Positions 48,521 through 64,000 of a DNA stretch of 64,000 nucleotides are shown here, in pieces. The stretch is from Drosophila persimilis (lineage: Eukaryota > Arthropoda > Insecta > Diptera > Drosophilidae). The stretch lies in assembly GCF_003286085.1 (NCBI RefSeq), contig NW_020825289.1, forward strand, positions 21,478,001 to 21,542,000, written 5' to 3'. How positions within the stretch are numbered: the first letter of the stretch is position 1; every line of letters begins with the position of its first letter. The position numbers were made by a program, and so were the translations under genes. Below the pieces are notes generated by a model that saw only the letters and a list, made by a program, of their open reading frames with translations, did not search any database and had not been told where the DNA came from.

Positions 48521-51500
48521 ATGTCGGGGGATGTGCAGCCGCGAAAGCGCAAGGATAAGCGGAGAAAACGCGGTAAGTTCTCCATCACCCCTCTCCCTGT
48601 CATCAGTGATGAACGGTGACATGCAGTGACCGTTAGATTGTCTAAAATACCCTGCGGCCGCCGCTAAGAGCGTAGCAAGCAGTTCATTTCTTTTATTAGC
48701 AAAATAATATTGTCGAGTGCCTTTAAAAATAACTTTGCCCTATTATATAAAATTATACATCTCGCCAGTTTCTGTCGCTATGCGTGTGCCGATCCACTAT
48801 AGAAAAATATGTATGTATATGTATTGGACATATGCGGGGGTCTATGTGTGGTTTTTATGACTCGTAGAAAGGAAAAGGGCATTGAACATTTCGGGTTGGT
48901 TAGCTTAGATTTTAATTTGAAATTATTTGTGGAGACTGCTCTGTCTTTTATCTTGTATCTTTCACTCTGTCCGAGCTATCCCGGGTCTTATCTCACGGCT
49001 TATCTATAAAGACTAACAACTGGGGGAGGCTAAGAAATCACCTCGACCATAATTCATGATTCCAACGCTGTTAATGCGCTGCACAAAGACACGGAACGAC
49101 ACTTCCCGTTTCGTCTGTGGCCATTACACCCACAGAAGATTCTCTTTTTGGACAGGCAGTGCAACAAAAACACCGAAATTATATGTAAAGCAATTTAATT
49201 TTATTTGGCCATCTGCCCAAGAGCATGACTGGCGGGTTCTTTGTTTATTATTGCACATATTTAGGCATAAACAAATCCCTCTCTTATCGCATTGTAATAC
49301 CGGTGTCACACAAATGGGGGAAATTCTGCGGGTACAGTAATCCAGGAGGGAAGCTGTTTTCGGGGTAGTACATTCTAAATGGCTTTGGCATTCATTGTAA
49401 CTAACTTTTTGTGTTTAGATGATCGAAAATCTGACGGCGATGTGACTGTTCTGCGTCAGTCCAGCTTCCAAGGTAGCCAAAGCCCCTCCGTCCCATATCC
49501 CATATCCACATCCGTCGTCTTACCCTCTCCAACCCCCTAAATGGTTTTCTGTTACTAAATCAACCGCTTGTCTATCCCCACGCTGTCTGAAGGTGCATTT
49601 AATTAAACAATTTGTAATCACATGTGTTTATTATTCACTACCATGCAATCGCACACACGAACTCACAGATGACGACGAGTCTTCCCATGGCGTCCACATT
49701 ACGAAGATGGGAAATGATGATGTACACTTGCACGTGCATCACGAGCACGACACCGGTGGCAATTGGTGTGCCAAGATCATATTCTTCTCTCTGATGGCAG
49801 TTCTCTTGGGCCTCGTAGGCCTAATCATCTTGGAGAATCGTGGCCTTGAAGATAGTAAGTCCAGAAACCACTAAATGATACTTGTTTGGATAATGAAAAT
49901 ATATTTTAGTGGACACTCCGTTATCTGAGTCGCGCTTCTCAAACTATTTTAATGGTTTGGTCGACGAGCATCGAGGGGAGCATGATGTCCATGACGTACA
50001 CAAACCTTCTGGAGAGGCTTTGGATGAGCATGATGATCATGACGATCAGGATGAAGAAGGTAGGCCGAACACACTAATGCATAACTCTCTTTTTAAAGCT
50101 TTTCCTCTTTTAGAAGAACCCCTTTCGGAGGAAATAGAAGAGGATGATGATCATGATCATGACGATCACGAAGAAGAAGGTAGGCCAAGCATTACATAAT
50201 GCATAAATATATTTTTAAAGCTGTTTCTCTGTTAGAAGAACCTATTTCGGAGGAAATAGAAGAAGAAGACACAGAGCAAGAGCAAGAAGAAGATGAAGAA
50301 GAGGTGGAGCAGGAGGAGCAGGAGCAGGAGCAGGAAGAAGACGACGACGAGGAGGATAACAATGCTGGCGAAAACATCACCGCCGAAGATCCAGAAGATG
50401 ACGCTGAAGACGAAGACAATGTTGAAGAGGCCACTGTTGAAGCTACCACAGAGGCCACCGCAGAAGCCACCACTGAGTACGATGTAGAGGAACCCGAAGA
50501 AGACGAACCCGAGGACGATGCCGAAGATGAAGTGGCAGAATCGCAGGAGCCAGCTTCTTCTACAGCCAAATTGGATGAGGTAAAGTCTAAGTTTTGTTTA
50601 AATATTGAACAGTTAGATAACTATCTGTCAACCATCTTGCAGGAAGATGAGGAGGACAACGATGAGGCTGACGAGGAGGAGATCGAAGAGCCTGTTCAAT
50701 CGAAAGCACAAAGGGTCCCTGCCACAACTAAATATGTCAAAGTTGATAAATATGATGAGGTGAAAGAAAGCAATTTCTTGGAAAATATGTTTAATATTCG
50801 ATACACGATCTGCAGGACAAATACGATGATGACGACTTTGAGTCCCTCGATGAGGAACCCGAAGATCTGGTGCGGCGAGTGAGAAGACCCGACCTTGACG
50901 AAAGCGAGGAGCAGAAACAAGACGATGATGAGGAAGAACCGAAAGAGGGCTCTTCCTGGTTAGCATCGCGTAAGTTGAGTCCCTTTCTGAGGCGATACCC
51001 AGTGGAACAGTGAACGGATGTCCCTAAGGCCCTAGAACGTTAAGAACTGACAGACCATCTCTTGCTCCACCTTATTACAAACACGCACACACAAACCACA
51101 GAAAAAATATTGTACAAGAAAGTGCAAAACAAATCTTGTTTGTTCTCTGATACTAAAACCTGAATCATTTTACAGTTGCCGTTAAATTTGGCGTTGGCGT
51201 TGCACTTGCCTTAGTTTCACGTCTTGTATTGATCAGGAAAAGTCCGAATACAAGTGAGTCTTCAATGCTTGACCTACTCCTCCATTGCTCTCTGCTCTGT
51301 GATCTGTGATCTCTGCCAAAGCACGCCAAAATCAATGTTACTGCATCTCTCAATCTGGCTGTCTGCTTGAGGACTGTGTGTTCGGACAGTTTGTAACCAA
51401 AGCGACGCTTTCCTTTCTAATCCACCAAAAGCCATTGGCAACAACACTCTCAATGTCTCCAATTCGATTTGTGACGTATTAACAGAACTAAAACAAAGTC

Positions 51501-54500
51501 TCGGCTCTCGGTTTCTCTCTTTTCGGTTTTCAAAATATACAAATTTCTTCTATTTTAAACGAAATACGTTGAGAAATCGGTGCCAGAGCTAACCTTTTGC
51601 ACTTTCTTTATTATTTATGATTATGATTTTTTTTAATTTTGTAATTTTGTAAATTTATTGTAGTTACAGCTTTGTTTAACTATTTCCACCAATGTATGTA
51701 TGTATGGAAATTGCTGTATGGCTTTGTTGTTGCCCGTCTAGTAATAGTTTAATCCGCATTATGTTGACCAAAAATATATCCCGTGATGAATGTGTAGCCG
51801 AAGACGAGCCGCCCCCACCGGAGGCGATCATGAGGCGCCGCCTGACGATTGCCACGGACGAGGATCAGATACCAGACGATCTGGAGGAGATTCCGCTGCT
51901 GGACGATGGTTGGAGAGCTCATTTATATCCCAATTCAGAACTTCGGATTATCGAAGATGCTTCGAAATCATTTCTAGCTGCAGCTGGAAGTGATCTTGAA
52001 GTCTTTAGTTAGGATCCAAAATGTAACCATTAATATTAATTTGTATAATATCACATTCCATCACAAAAACAAGAATATTCCGAGGAGGAAATCGAAATCG
52101 AGGAAGAAATCGAAGTGGAGATCAGCGACATCGAAGAAGAGGATGCCGGTGATGGTGATGTGGCATTGTCGGCCAGCTATGTGCCCGAGACCTTTGAGCA
52201 GATGAGCTCTATGTACAAGTCATCGCCAGAACCATCAGATGAAAGGAAGAACAAGGAGCCAGAGGAGACAAACGAACCAATAAAGCCTTCGGGCTTCAGT
52301 GATCTTTATGTGGAATACGAGGACGGGGCTATTGAGGATTACGAACACGATGGAGAGACAGACGAGGAGGACGAGATATCCGATGAGGAAGAGGACGAGA
52401 TATCCGACGTGGATGATGCCGATCTAATGAGCAGACTGGAGGCCAAGTACGGCCGTCTGCCGGTTAAGGAGTACGAAAGCGATCCGGACTCCGACGATCC
52501 AACCTGGACACGTAATTACTAAATGTACAATTCACACAGTATCGCCTCCGTCTCTCGATGTCCTCCACTGCATTGACTTATCCGACATACTCTCGTATTG
52601 TTTAAGACTCTAAAATAATCTCAGTCATGGCCATAAGCTACACTCTACTTTAAGACACACCATCTGATCCATAACCGATCGTAAGTGAAGAACTTCTCCT
52701 ACTCCTACTATCAATAGAAACGCCTCACTAACACTTCATATGTATAAGGTGGAGCTCTGTCTAGGCCCTAACCGTTCAAAGAACTTTTCATTGCACTGTA
52801 TAAACATCAAATGCAATCAATCTTTAACCCAACCAGAAATCAAACCCAAGGATCCTACCACAGATGCTCCGGCTTCGGTTCCGGTTCCGGCCGCAGATGA
52901 TTCGTTTCAACAGGAGCTGCGTCAGGCCAATGCCGAAATGATCCGGGAGGTAGGTCACAGATTTAAAGACTTCGTGCCAAGGAATAACCAAGGAATCTCT
53001 CGATATATCTCTAGCTCAACAATCATTAAATCACACAAAACCAAACTCATTTCATAGCTTTAGTTTCATGTTTGCATTGCTAGTCACTAGTTCTATTAAC
53101 TGTTTAGCTTTATAAGATCCAAAACGTAAGATTTGGCTTGTTGGAAACCCTCTTGTCAAAGCTTTTCAATTGGGCGCAACCAAAGGCGGCCTCCTCCAGC
53201 CAGACACACCCACTGGAGGGGTCCTCCTCGATGGGATGTCCCCCTGAAGTCCTCTGAAAATTGTGTTTCCTCTTCTAATGAGCTTCATTATTTTTGTACT
53301 AATTGCATGTTCTGTGAACCCTATCTAACCCGTCTTTGTGTGCGTTTTGGCTGACGAACCGCGAACTAATACCCGCCCAAAGAACTATGCCCAAGCCCTG
53401 CGCTCGTTTAACACGCTCATACAATACTATGCCGACGAGCCCTTGGCCCATCTGGCCCGTGCCCACTTTTTGGAGCGCCTGGCAGAGAGGGAGCGCAGCA
53501 ACCAGCGACTGTTGGAGGCCATTGATTCCTACAAACGATATCTGGCCTTTGGCGAGCTGGTGGCCAGCGATGGAGAGTTTCTTTCTGCTGGAGAACGCTG
53601 CATCGAGCATTTGCGATTCATGGGTGAGTTTTGGAGATGCTGTTCTTCTTGGAAAATCTTTTCATGATGTCTCTGCTCCAGGTTATCATCACCAAACAGT
53701 GGCCATTCACGAGCTGCTCATCGAGCGTTTGCCTGCTGATCCGCGACTGCGCAATCAACTCTCTTTCACCCACCTAACGGCCAATAAGTAGGTGAGCTAA
53801 GGTTCAAGCCCAAATCCTATTGCGGCTCTAATCTCACAAGATTGCTTGCAGCATGCGCCAGGTGAAGTTTGTGGCAGCTGAAACCTTGAAGCTCTGGCCA
53901 GCAGATCCAGTGGCACAGCTCCACTTCGGCCTGGCCCTCAAGCAGCTCCATGGAGACTACGTTCAGGCGCTGTCCTACTTGCAGAATGCCATAGAGTCAA
54001 AGGCAGATGGCACACAGGAGGCTTACTTCTACCTCGCCCTGGGAGAAACGCTCCAACGTTTGTCCAGACAGCCAGAGGCTGTGGAAGTGCACAGACAGGG
54101 CGTGGCTAGGGGATTCTTCGTCAGCGTCTATCAGAGATCGCTGTACAATGAGCCCAAGCTGAGAGCTCAACCCTTTTGGCAACCCTCGGAGACGGGCTAC
54201 AACTCGCAGTTAAGGAAACTACAGCACAACTGGATATCCATCCGTGAGGAGGCCTTGGCCCTCCTCAGCCATCGCGGCTACTTCGAAGATGAAACGGAGA
54301 ATCTGCGCCACATGGGCATCTGGCAGCAGTTCGAGCTCTTCGCGAAGGGGCAGCTTATTAGGAAGAACTGCCAACGGGCTCCCATCACCTGTAGTCTGCT
54401 GAAAGAGTTCCCCGAATCCAGCGGCTGTCGACGGGGACAGGTGAAGTTCAGTGTGATGCAGGCAGAGACGCATGTGTGGCCGCATTGTGGTCCCACCAAT

Positions 54501-54784
54501 TGCCGCTTGAGAGCGCATCTCACGCTGGTGGCTCCAGAGCCAGAGCGAACCTCACTTCGAGTGGCAGAGCAGGAAAGGTTAGTGGAAATGGAAGTTTTTC
54601 ACCATCAAAATCTCATTTGATTTTACCTTTTAGAACCTGGCGCGAAGGCGAACTAATCATCTTTGATGACAGCTTCGAGCACGAGGTCTGGCACAATGGC
54701 ACTCGCCCTCGGCTGGTCCTCATCCTGGACATGTGGCATCCAGATCTAACTGTCTCACAGCGTCGCAGTCTGACAGCTATCTGA
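48521..54784 (+). CDS. Asph: Aspartyl/asparaginyl beta-hydroxylase with long acidic linker
   Basis: About sixteen coding exons: 48521-48572, 49419-49472, 49669-49854, 49910-50059, 50114-50179, 50236-50579, 50643-50759, 50816-50969, 51176-51253, 51798 to about 51908, 52074-52511, 52837-52949, 53383-53623, 53682-53787, 53852-54577, 54634-54784. It is a type II ER membrane protein: a short cytosolic start (MSGDVQPRKRKDKRRKR), a membrane segment in exon 3 (IIFFSLMAVLLGLVGLIIL), then a long His/Asp/Glu-rich lumenal linker. TPR-like repeats follow (NYAQALRSFNTLIQYYADEP...), and a C-terminal Asp/Asn hydroxylase domain with HVWPHCGPTNCRLRAHL and FEHEVWHNGTRPRLVLILDMWHP, whose His residues bind iron. 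The enzyme hydroxylates Asp/Asn in EGF-like domains. The linker exons are small, mostly phase 1 and likely spliced in different sets, as in junctin/junctate forms. The donor of the exon at 51798 and the acceptor at 53383 are the least certain. Confidence 0.92.
50060..50235 (+). repeat. Tandem duplication of an exon-intron unit in Asph
   Basis: The sequence GAAGAAGGTAGGCC... through AGAAGAACC occurs twice, about 120 bp apart. Both introns (50060-50113 and 50180-50235) begin GTAGGCC, contain AATGCATAA and TTTTTAAAGC, and end CT(C/G)TTTTAG or CTGTTAG. The following exon starts (EEPLSEEIEE and EEPISEEIEE) match. The exon between them (66 nt, phase 1-1) can be added or skipped without changing frame. 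Confidence 0.85.
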
Positions 54785-55213
54785 GATCAATATCGAGCGT
54801 CTTATTAGATTTACAAATGGTTACGGTTCCTAGGCTTCCCGTATAGACAATTTCCGCCCCTTTTGTTCATTGTTAGTTGAATTCATTCACTAGTTATAGA
54901 GTCATTACACTCAAGTACTAAAGTAATTGTACCTCTTAATTGTTAAGCTCAGTTGAATGCGTGTTTAGGCCATAGGAAAATGCACTCTTGATACATATGT
55001 ATTTTACATACGATCTGCTTTGGTGGGCAGCGACTGTTTGCCTTTTGTACTTTAAATACAGAATCAATACAATGTTTTTTAAGATTTGAAAATAGCAGGA
55101 ATTATTTTTTGGGAAGCTTGGCGATATGAGATTGAGATTATTGTACACTAGTGTGTTCGGTTAAGTTTTTCTATAAAAGGGAGCCGCACTGGCTGCCCGT
55201 ACATGAAACCAAA
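54785..55213. promoter_or_regulatory. Asph 3' flank and promoter of the first Jhedup copy
   Basis: The Asph stop is at 54784 and a TATA box (TATAAAAG, 55172-55179) stands 42 nt before the next ATG. From about 54846 on, the sequence is the left copy of a segmental duplication that recurs from about 57680 (GACAATTTCCGCC against GACAATTACCGCC, then CACTAGTTAT and GGAAAATGCACTCTTGAT). The duplicated unit therefore includes the promoter. Confidence 0.65.
55172..55179 (+). promoter_or_regulatory. TATA box of Jhedup copy 1
   Basis: TATAAAAG, 42 nt upstream of the ATG at 55214. With the usual 30-nt spacing the 5' leader would be only about 10 nt. Confidence 0.7.
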
Positions 55214-57206
<1,993 letters not shown>

Positions 57207-58051
57207 GAATCCATTTCGAGATCCGACTGTATTCTATACTGTATACTATAAATACGAATGTCTCTGAATATCTGGAACTGGAACGAGAATTTTGTAATTA
57301 AAGAGAAGTGAAGAGAAGTGAGAAGAAGAAATTAACTGTAACTCAATATCAGTGGTTACTGTAAATGGAGCTGAATGTCACAGTGCACATAATAGGCCAA
57401 CTTTCCCGATGGAGAGGAGCTCGCAAAGCAAGGGTACGGTCTTCTCTCCTTTTCGCACGTGTGTCTCCCTGACATCGGTTGTGCAAGTATTGTTTTTGGA
57501 TTTTCGGGACTGAGGCACGGTCTTGAGTCTTGCATCAATTTGGCGCGTCATGCACATGCAATGTATGTTGTTTTTGAAACTGTTGGGCAATCCTCTTTTG
57601 CAGCATTAGCTTGCGTGTGTCGAGTCGCGCAAATGTGTGTAAATAGGTCTATAAAAGGTTATAGTGGGTTTTCCAAAACGACAATTACCGCCTCCTATTT
57701 TTTATTGCTCATTCACTAGTTATATGGTCATTATTATCGAGTAATTTTATCTCTTAATTGCTGAGCTCAGTTGCGTGTTTAGGCAATAGGAAAATGCACT
57801 CTTGATATGTAATTTTCATACTAACTGCTTTGGTGGGCAGCCACGGTTTGACTTTCATACTTTTAAATCAAAAACAAAATATCGTATCTTAGGATTTGAA
57901 AATAACTGGAATTATATTTCGGGGAGGTTGAGCAAGTGCAATATACAATTGCGGGACATGATTATACAAATTTGTGCACTCTAATGTCAATGGGAAGTCG
58001 TAGTTTTCTATAAAAGGTAGACGTGTTTGGCTGCCCATAAATCAAAGCGAA
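57207..58051. promoter_or_regulatory. Spacer between the two Jhedup copies, with the promoter of copy 2
   Basis: The left part (57207-57680) is unique and holds the copy 1 3' end (an ATTAAA-like signal near 57297) and an orphan TATAAAAGG near 57650. From about 57680 it repeats the flank seen at 54846 onward. The TATA box of copy 2 lies at 58009-58016. Confidence 0.6.
58009..58016 (+). promoter_or_regulatory. TATA box of Jhedup copy 2
   Basis: TATAAAAG, 43 nt upstream of the ATG at 58052, in the same sequence setting (TTTTCTATAAAAGG) as copy 1. Confidence 0.7.
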
Positions 58052-60043
<1,992 letters not shown>

Positions 60044-61224
60044 GAATCCAGTTCGCGCACCGCTTTCTTCAAGGTTAACATAATATAAAGCTACAAATAT
60101 GAATACTACACAATATCTGGCACTGGAACGAACATTGTAATATTAAAGTCTCCTCTAAAAGACACTTTCGTTCCACAATACGTGTACTCAATGTCAATTG
60201 TAACTGTGTGTGGGGCTCTACTTGTACTTGGGGCTGTTTCTCACTCTCTCTCTCTCTCTCTCTATATATATCTCTCCCTCCCTTTAGCGATCGGCATGTT
60301 GCTGCTGCGTTCGCGGCTGTGATTCCGAAGGTCAGTTTTGCATATTGCAGACAATGCAAGAATCGAGATTAAGTGCGAATAAAAGACACGATGGGCCTGA
60401 TGGGAAGAGTGATGAGATAAGATACCCGACAATCAAGGCCCAATACTGACATACATACATATGTACATACATATATGGAAAGACAGGGGAAATGGCAATT
60501 CTCCCTTTGAATAGATGAGTGAAGAGTCTCCAAACTCAGGGCAGCAAAATGGAGACGGTTCCAGGATAAAAGGAAAAGTGATCTGGCAATCGATCGTAGT
60601 CGGAGCGGAGCCGTTTTGCAGTTCAGAGTAAGTATTTCCACTATCCTCTCCCGTTTGTGATCTGGTACTGCTGGATCTGCCCTGTGTATTACCTCAAAGC
60701 GATCGCGATTGCGACTGCGACTGCATCAGAAATGCAGTTCCAGATCAATTGATATCCGCTCTGATCAAGCATACGCCTTGTGTGAGTTTTACCCATTGTA
60801 CGGGTAGTGCTGTTGGTTGTTGAATTAATTTTCCATTTCGAGTTCAGTCACTCAGTCGAGATACTAGACAAGAGCAATAGCAACAACAACGCACGGCTCG
60901 GCTAGCGCAGAGCAGAGTTTTCTTCGAAGCAACGACTACAGACCAAACTGTAAGCTCCACCAACGAAACCCCTCAGATCAATTTGGTTCGCCGTCGTGTA
61001 ACGTTCTCCAGATTTTCTATATTCCGAGTGAGTTTTCCTTCCGAGCTGCAAGGAGTCTTATGCAATTTATGCAACGGCAGCCCCTGGGAACCGTAGAGAG
61101 TGTCACATCCGAACCGATTTAACGTTGACATCATCTTGAGGGGCAATAGCAAGGTTTTGGAAGCATCAAAAAACCGTTCATAAATAACCAACCACTCGAT
61201 ATGCATAATTAATGATCCATAAAG
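60044..61224. promoter_or_regulatory. Spacer upstream of the Jhe-type gene, with a possible non-coding first exon
   Basis: It includes the copy 2 3' end (ATTAAAG near 60142), a CT run at 60244-60263, and a possible promoter and first exon: GATAAAAGG near 60564 followed 60 nt later by a donor (TTCAGA then GTAAGTATT at 60628). A possible acceptor (ACGGCAG) lies near 61079, before the ATG at 61225. The exon is only a suggestion. No coding frame is visible. Confidence 0.4.
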
Positions 61225-63373
61225 ATGGCCATTAGCTTGGCTCGGCTTCGATTTCGGTTTCTTTGTAGCCAGACGATGATTCAGGCGATACAGTTACGGA
61301 TGATGCTGGTGCCGCTCGTGCTCATGCTCGTGCTAGAGCTCTTCTCGTGCCCGACTCTGGCTCTGGACCAGCTGACCGTCTGTCCGCCGAGTGTGGGCTG
61401 CGTGAAGGGCACGCACCGAAAGGGCTATCAGTCGGAGCGGTTCGAGGCCTTCATGGGCATTCCATATGCCCTGCCACCCGTGGGAGAGCTGCGATTCAGC
61501 GTAAGTTCTGCGCGAAAATCGGAAAGGGAAAGGAGTTCCATGTAATGTCAGGACGGTATTTTTCCATCTAGAACCCCAAGGTTATGACCAAGCTGCTTGG
61601 CCTCTACGATGCCACCAAGCCCAAGCCGGACTGTATCCAGAAGAACTATCTGCTGCCTACTCCCATCGTCTTTGGCCAAGAGGATTGCCTCTATCTGAAT
61701 GTCTACAGGCCAGAGGTGGCGCTATTCTAACTTGTTTTATCTGCCTTTAGTCTTTATCTGAGTCATTTCTGCAGCTTCCACGTTCTGGACAGGCCCTGCT
61801 CCCTGTAATGGTCTACATCCATGGTGGTGGATTCTTCAGTGGCTCCGCTGGACCTGAAGTCACGGGACCAGAATACTTCATGGACTCGGGTGAGGTTATC
61901 CTGATAACCATGGCCTATCGCCTGGGGCCTTTCGGTAAGCACCAGTCTCTGTAGACAGTTGTAGTTAATCAAAAGTTTATCCCATTTCCTTGTCCCTTGT
62001 TGTGGCAGGTTTTCTATCCACCCAGGATGCAGCCATCTCTGGAAACTTTGGCCTCAAGGACCAGAACCTCGCCCTGCGCTGGGTGCAACGCAACATAGAA
62101 GCCTTCGGTGGCGATCCCAAGCGAGTGACCATCTTTGGCCAAAGTGCCGGGGGAGTTGCCACGCACCTGCACCTCCTCAGTCCCAGGTCGAAAGGTCTTT
62201 TCCACGGCGCAATCAGCATGAGCGGCACAGCCAACGTGCCCTTTGCAATCACGGAGCAGCCCTTGGAGCAGGCCCGTCTTGTGGCCGAGCTCTGCGGAAT
62301 CAAACAGGCCCAAAACCTGAGCACGGCGAAGCTGGCACGATCCCTTCGCCATGTGGAGGCGACGAGACTGCTGGACGCCGGCGATGGTCTCAAGTTCTGG
62401 GACGTGGATCACATGACAAACTTCCGTCCCGTGGTGGAGCAAGGTGTTGGCGCGAAGGCGTTTCTCAGCGAACACCCCAGCCGGCTTGTGGCACAGGGCA
62501 GTCGAATGCCCATTCCCTGGCTGGTGGGAACAGTTCCGGACGAGGGAGCGGTCCGCGTGGTGAATATCATGGGCAATGAGACGCTGCGCCAGAGCTTCAA
62601 TTTGAGATTTGACGAGCTGCTGCAGGAGCTGATGGAGTTCCCGACCAGCTTCAGCGAGGAGCGGCTGGCCAGCAGCATGACCCTTATCCTGAAGGAGTAC
62701 TTTCAGAATCAGCACGAGGTGAACGAAAAGACTGTCCAGGGGTTCATGGATGTAAGTGACTGATCTGATGGACCTATCAATCATATGCATCTAAATATCC
62801 GGATGCACTTCTCAGCTCATCACTGACAGGGGATTTAAGCATCCTTTGTACAATGCCATCAGGGAGGATGTGCGCCAGCAGCGCCCGCCTCCGCTCTATC
62901 TGTACAGCTTCAACTACAGAGGTCTCCTGAGCTATGCCTCCGCCTACACCTCGGCGAATGTCAGCGGCAAGTACGGCGTGGTTCATTGCGATGATCTGCT
63001 CTACTTGTTTCGCACTCCGCTGATCTTTCCCGACTTTGAGCGGAATTCCACTGAGGCCAAAGTGATTCACTCCTTTGTGGATTACTTTGTGCACTTTGCC
63101 GAATTCGGGTGAGTGCTTGGATCGGAGCCAAGCGTTGGTCAGATAATAAAAATAGTTCTCTCCCATAGCAAACCTAGGAATATGGAGTCAGTGAAACCTT
63201 GTACTGAGTCGCTGCTTCAGTCACGCCCCAGTGGGATGTGTGATTACCATGAATTTATCAATGCGCCGCCTCCCTACAAGGGGTTTGAGGTGCACGTGTC
63301 TAGCGAATTCCAGGGGCCACGAGTCAAGCTTTGGGCGAGTATACTGAACGAAACCTCCTTAAATGAATACTAA
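61225..63373 (+). CDS. Jhe: Juvenile hormone esterase-type carboxylesterase
   Basis: Six coding exons (61225-61500, 61572-61715, 61775-61934, 62009-62751, 62816-63108, 63169-63373) give 606 aa from the first ATG. Starts at 61276 (MIQAIQ) or 61297-61300 ([10 protein letters not shown]) would put the hydrophobic signal sequence nearer the end and are possible. Motifs: [29 protein letters not shown], a full oxyanion hole [11 protein letters not shown], elbow GQSAGG (Ser about 239), PDEG Glu region, and [11 protein letters not shown] His region. GQSAG is the elbow reported for insect juvenile hormone esterases, which inactivate the hormone by opening its methyl ester. The Asph-Jhedup-Jhe order agrees with D. 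melanogaster. Intron positions differ from the Jhedup copies only near the 3' end, where exon 5 of those is split here. Confidence 0.9.
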
Positions 63374-64000
63374 AGCAGTCAGTGAATGAATATTATGTAT
63401 ACGCATAGTTCCCCCACACCTCAAAGATGTATTACGACCTAAGATGAAACCAGAGAGTACATACATACATACGTAATGTTAGAAAACACCTAAGATTTAA
63501 TCGTTGATGTAGAGGATTCTAAGGTTTCTGGCTTTCTTTCGTCGATACCTAAAAGAAATCTTATTCTTATATATGTATTGCTAATATATGCCCCATCACC
63601 TGGAAACGCTTTGTTTGGCATTATACAAGTCTGAAAAGTGGAAATTGAATTTCATGGCCTCATTATCCATGAAGCTTCTGTTTGAAGGCAGCAACTAGAT
63701 TTTCAAATACAATATACAATATTCTACCTGTAATAGCCATGTTTGCAATTCAACATTCTTTAATTGCTGGACGGGGCGGAAGAAAGGTGGCGGATAGTTT
63801 AAGCCGGTTTAGCAGGAATGGGAAATTAAGTACCGTCAATGGGGAAATGGGAATACAGATTTCAAAACCCATTTAAATATTCACAGCCTGAGTTTGTTGT
63901 TGAATATTGTATAATATATAACATTTCGTAAGGGAACAAATATAATTTATTGTCATTTCCTGGGGGAATTGAAATAGTACTTATTGCCATTTCTAATAAT
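63374..64000. other. 3' flank of the Jhe-type gene
   Basis: AT-rich DNA after the stop at 63371-63373, presumably with the 3' UTR. No further exon or RNA gene is recognisable before the window ends. Confidence 0.6.

Noticed and set aside
53110-53270. Possible extra Asph exon before the TPR part
   Set aside because: It is open for a while but has no clear acceptor, and skipping it joins exons 52837-52949 and 53383-53623 in frame.
57648-57660. TATAAAAGG between the Jhedup copies as a third promoter
   Set aside because: No open frame or esterase sequence follows before the copy 2 promoter; probably chance.

Overview
The window is nuclear DNA of a fruit fly (Drosophila). Codon use, short introns, CA/GT and CAG repeats and near-identity of many proteins to known D. 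melanogaster genes all say so. The genes are those of Muller element C (D. melanogaster 2R), but two blocks that I remember as lying far apart there (cytological 60B and 52E) are joined here near 39-40 kb. That, and a doubled Jhedup gene, argue against D. melanogaster itself. An obscura-group or other Sophophora species is possible, but I cannot fix the species.

Layout. 1-13.8 kb: mostly non-coding, with one well-supported 3'-terminal coding exon (4811-5344, +) of a gene I do not recognise. 13.8-18.3 kb: a secreted acid lipase (+) with one extra G in a poly-G run. 18.7-22.6 kb: a UBE3C-type HECT ubiquitin ligase (-). 23.2-24.2 kb: the m7GMP nucleotidase cN-IIIB (-). 25.3-32.3 kb: a large nuclear protein that matches ocm (-). 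34.6-36.1 kb: a chain of tiny exons on the minus strand whose introns each carry one box C/D snoRNA (five near-identical copies plus one diverged candidate). 36.4-38.6 kb: Nop60B, the fly dyskerin pseudouridine synthase (-), with a possible H/ACA snoRNA in one intron. The snoRNA chain is probably the alternative 3' end of Nop60B, so rRNA-modifying enzyme and rRNA guide RNAs share one locus.

40.8-42.9 kb: Rho1 (+). 46.7-47.7 kb: Ric, a Rit-like Ras GTPase (-), tail to tail with Rho1. 48.5-54.8 kb: Asph, an aspartyl beta-hydroxylase with a long acidic, multi-exon linker (+). 55.2-60.0 kb: two tandem Jhedup-type carboxylesterases (+). 61.2-63.4 kb: a Jhe-type esterase with the GQSAG elbow (+). 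The Rho1-Ric-Asph-Jhedup-Jhe order matches the melanogaster order as I remember it, apart from the Jhedup duplication.

No tRNA, rRNA, CRISPR array or intact mobile element was recognised. The most notable signals are the snoRNA cluster with its extra copies, the doubled and mosaic Jhedup pair (one copy with an altered oxyanion hole), a tandem exon duplication in Asph, and the rearranged Nop60B-Rho1 junction carrying a direct repeat. Splice sites were chosen by eye; exon lengths were checked to sum to an open frame in every gene except as noted.
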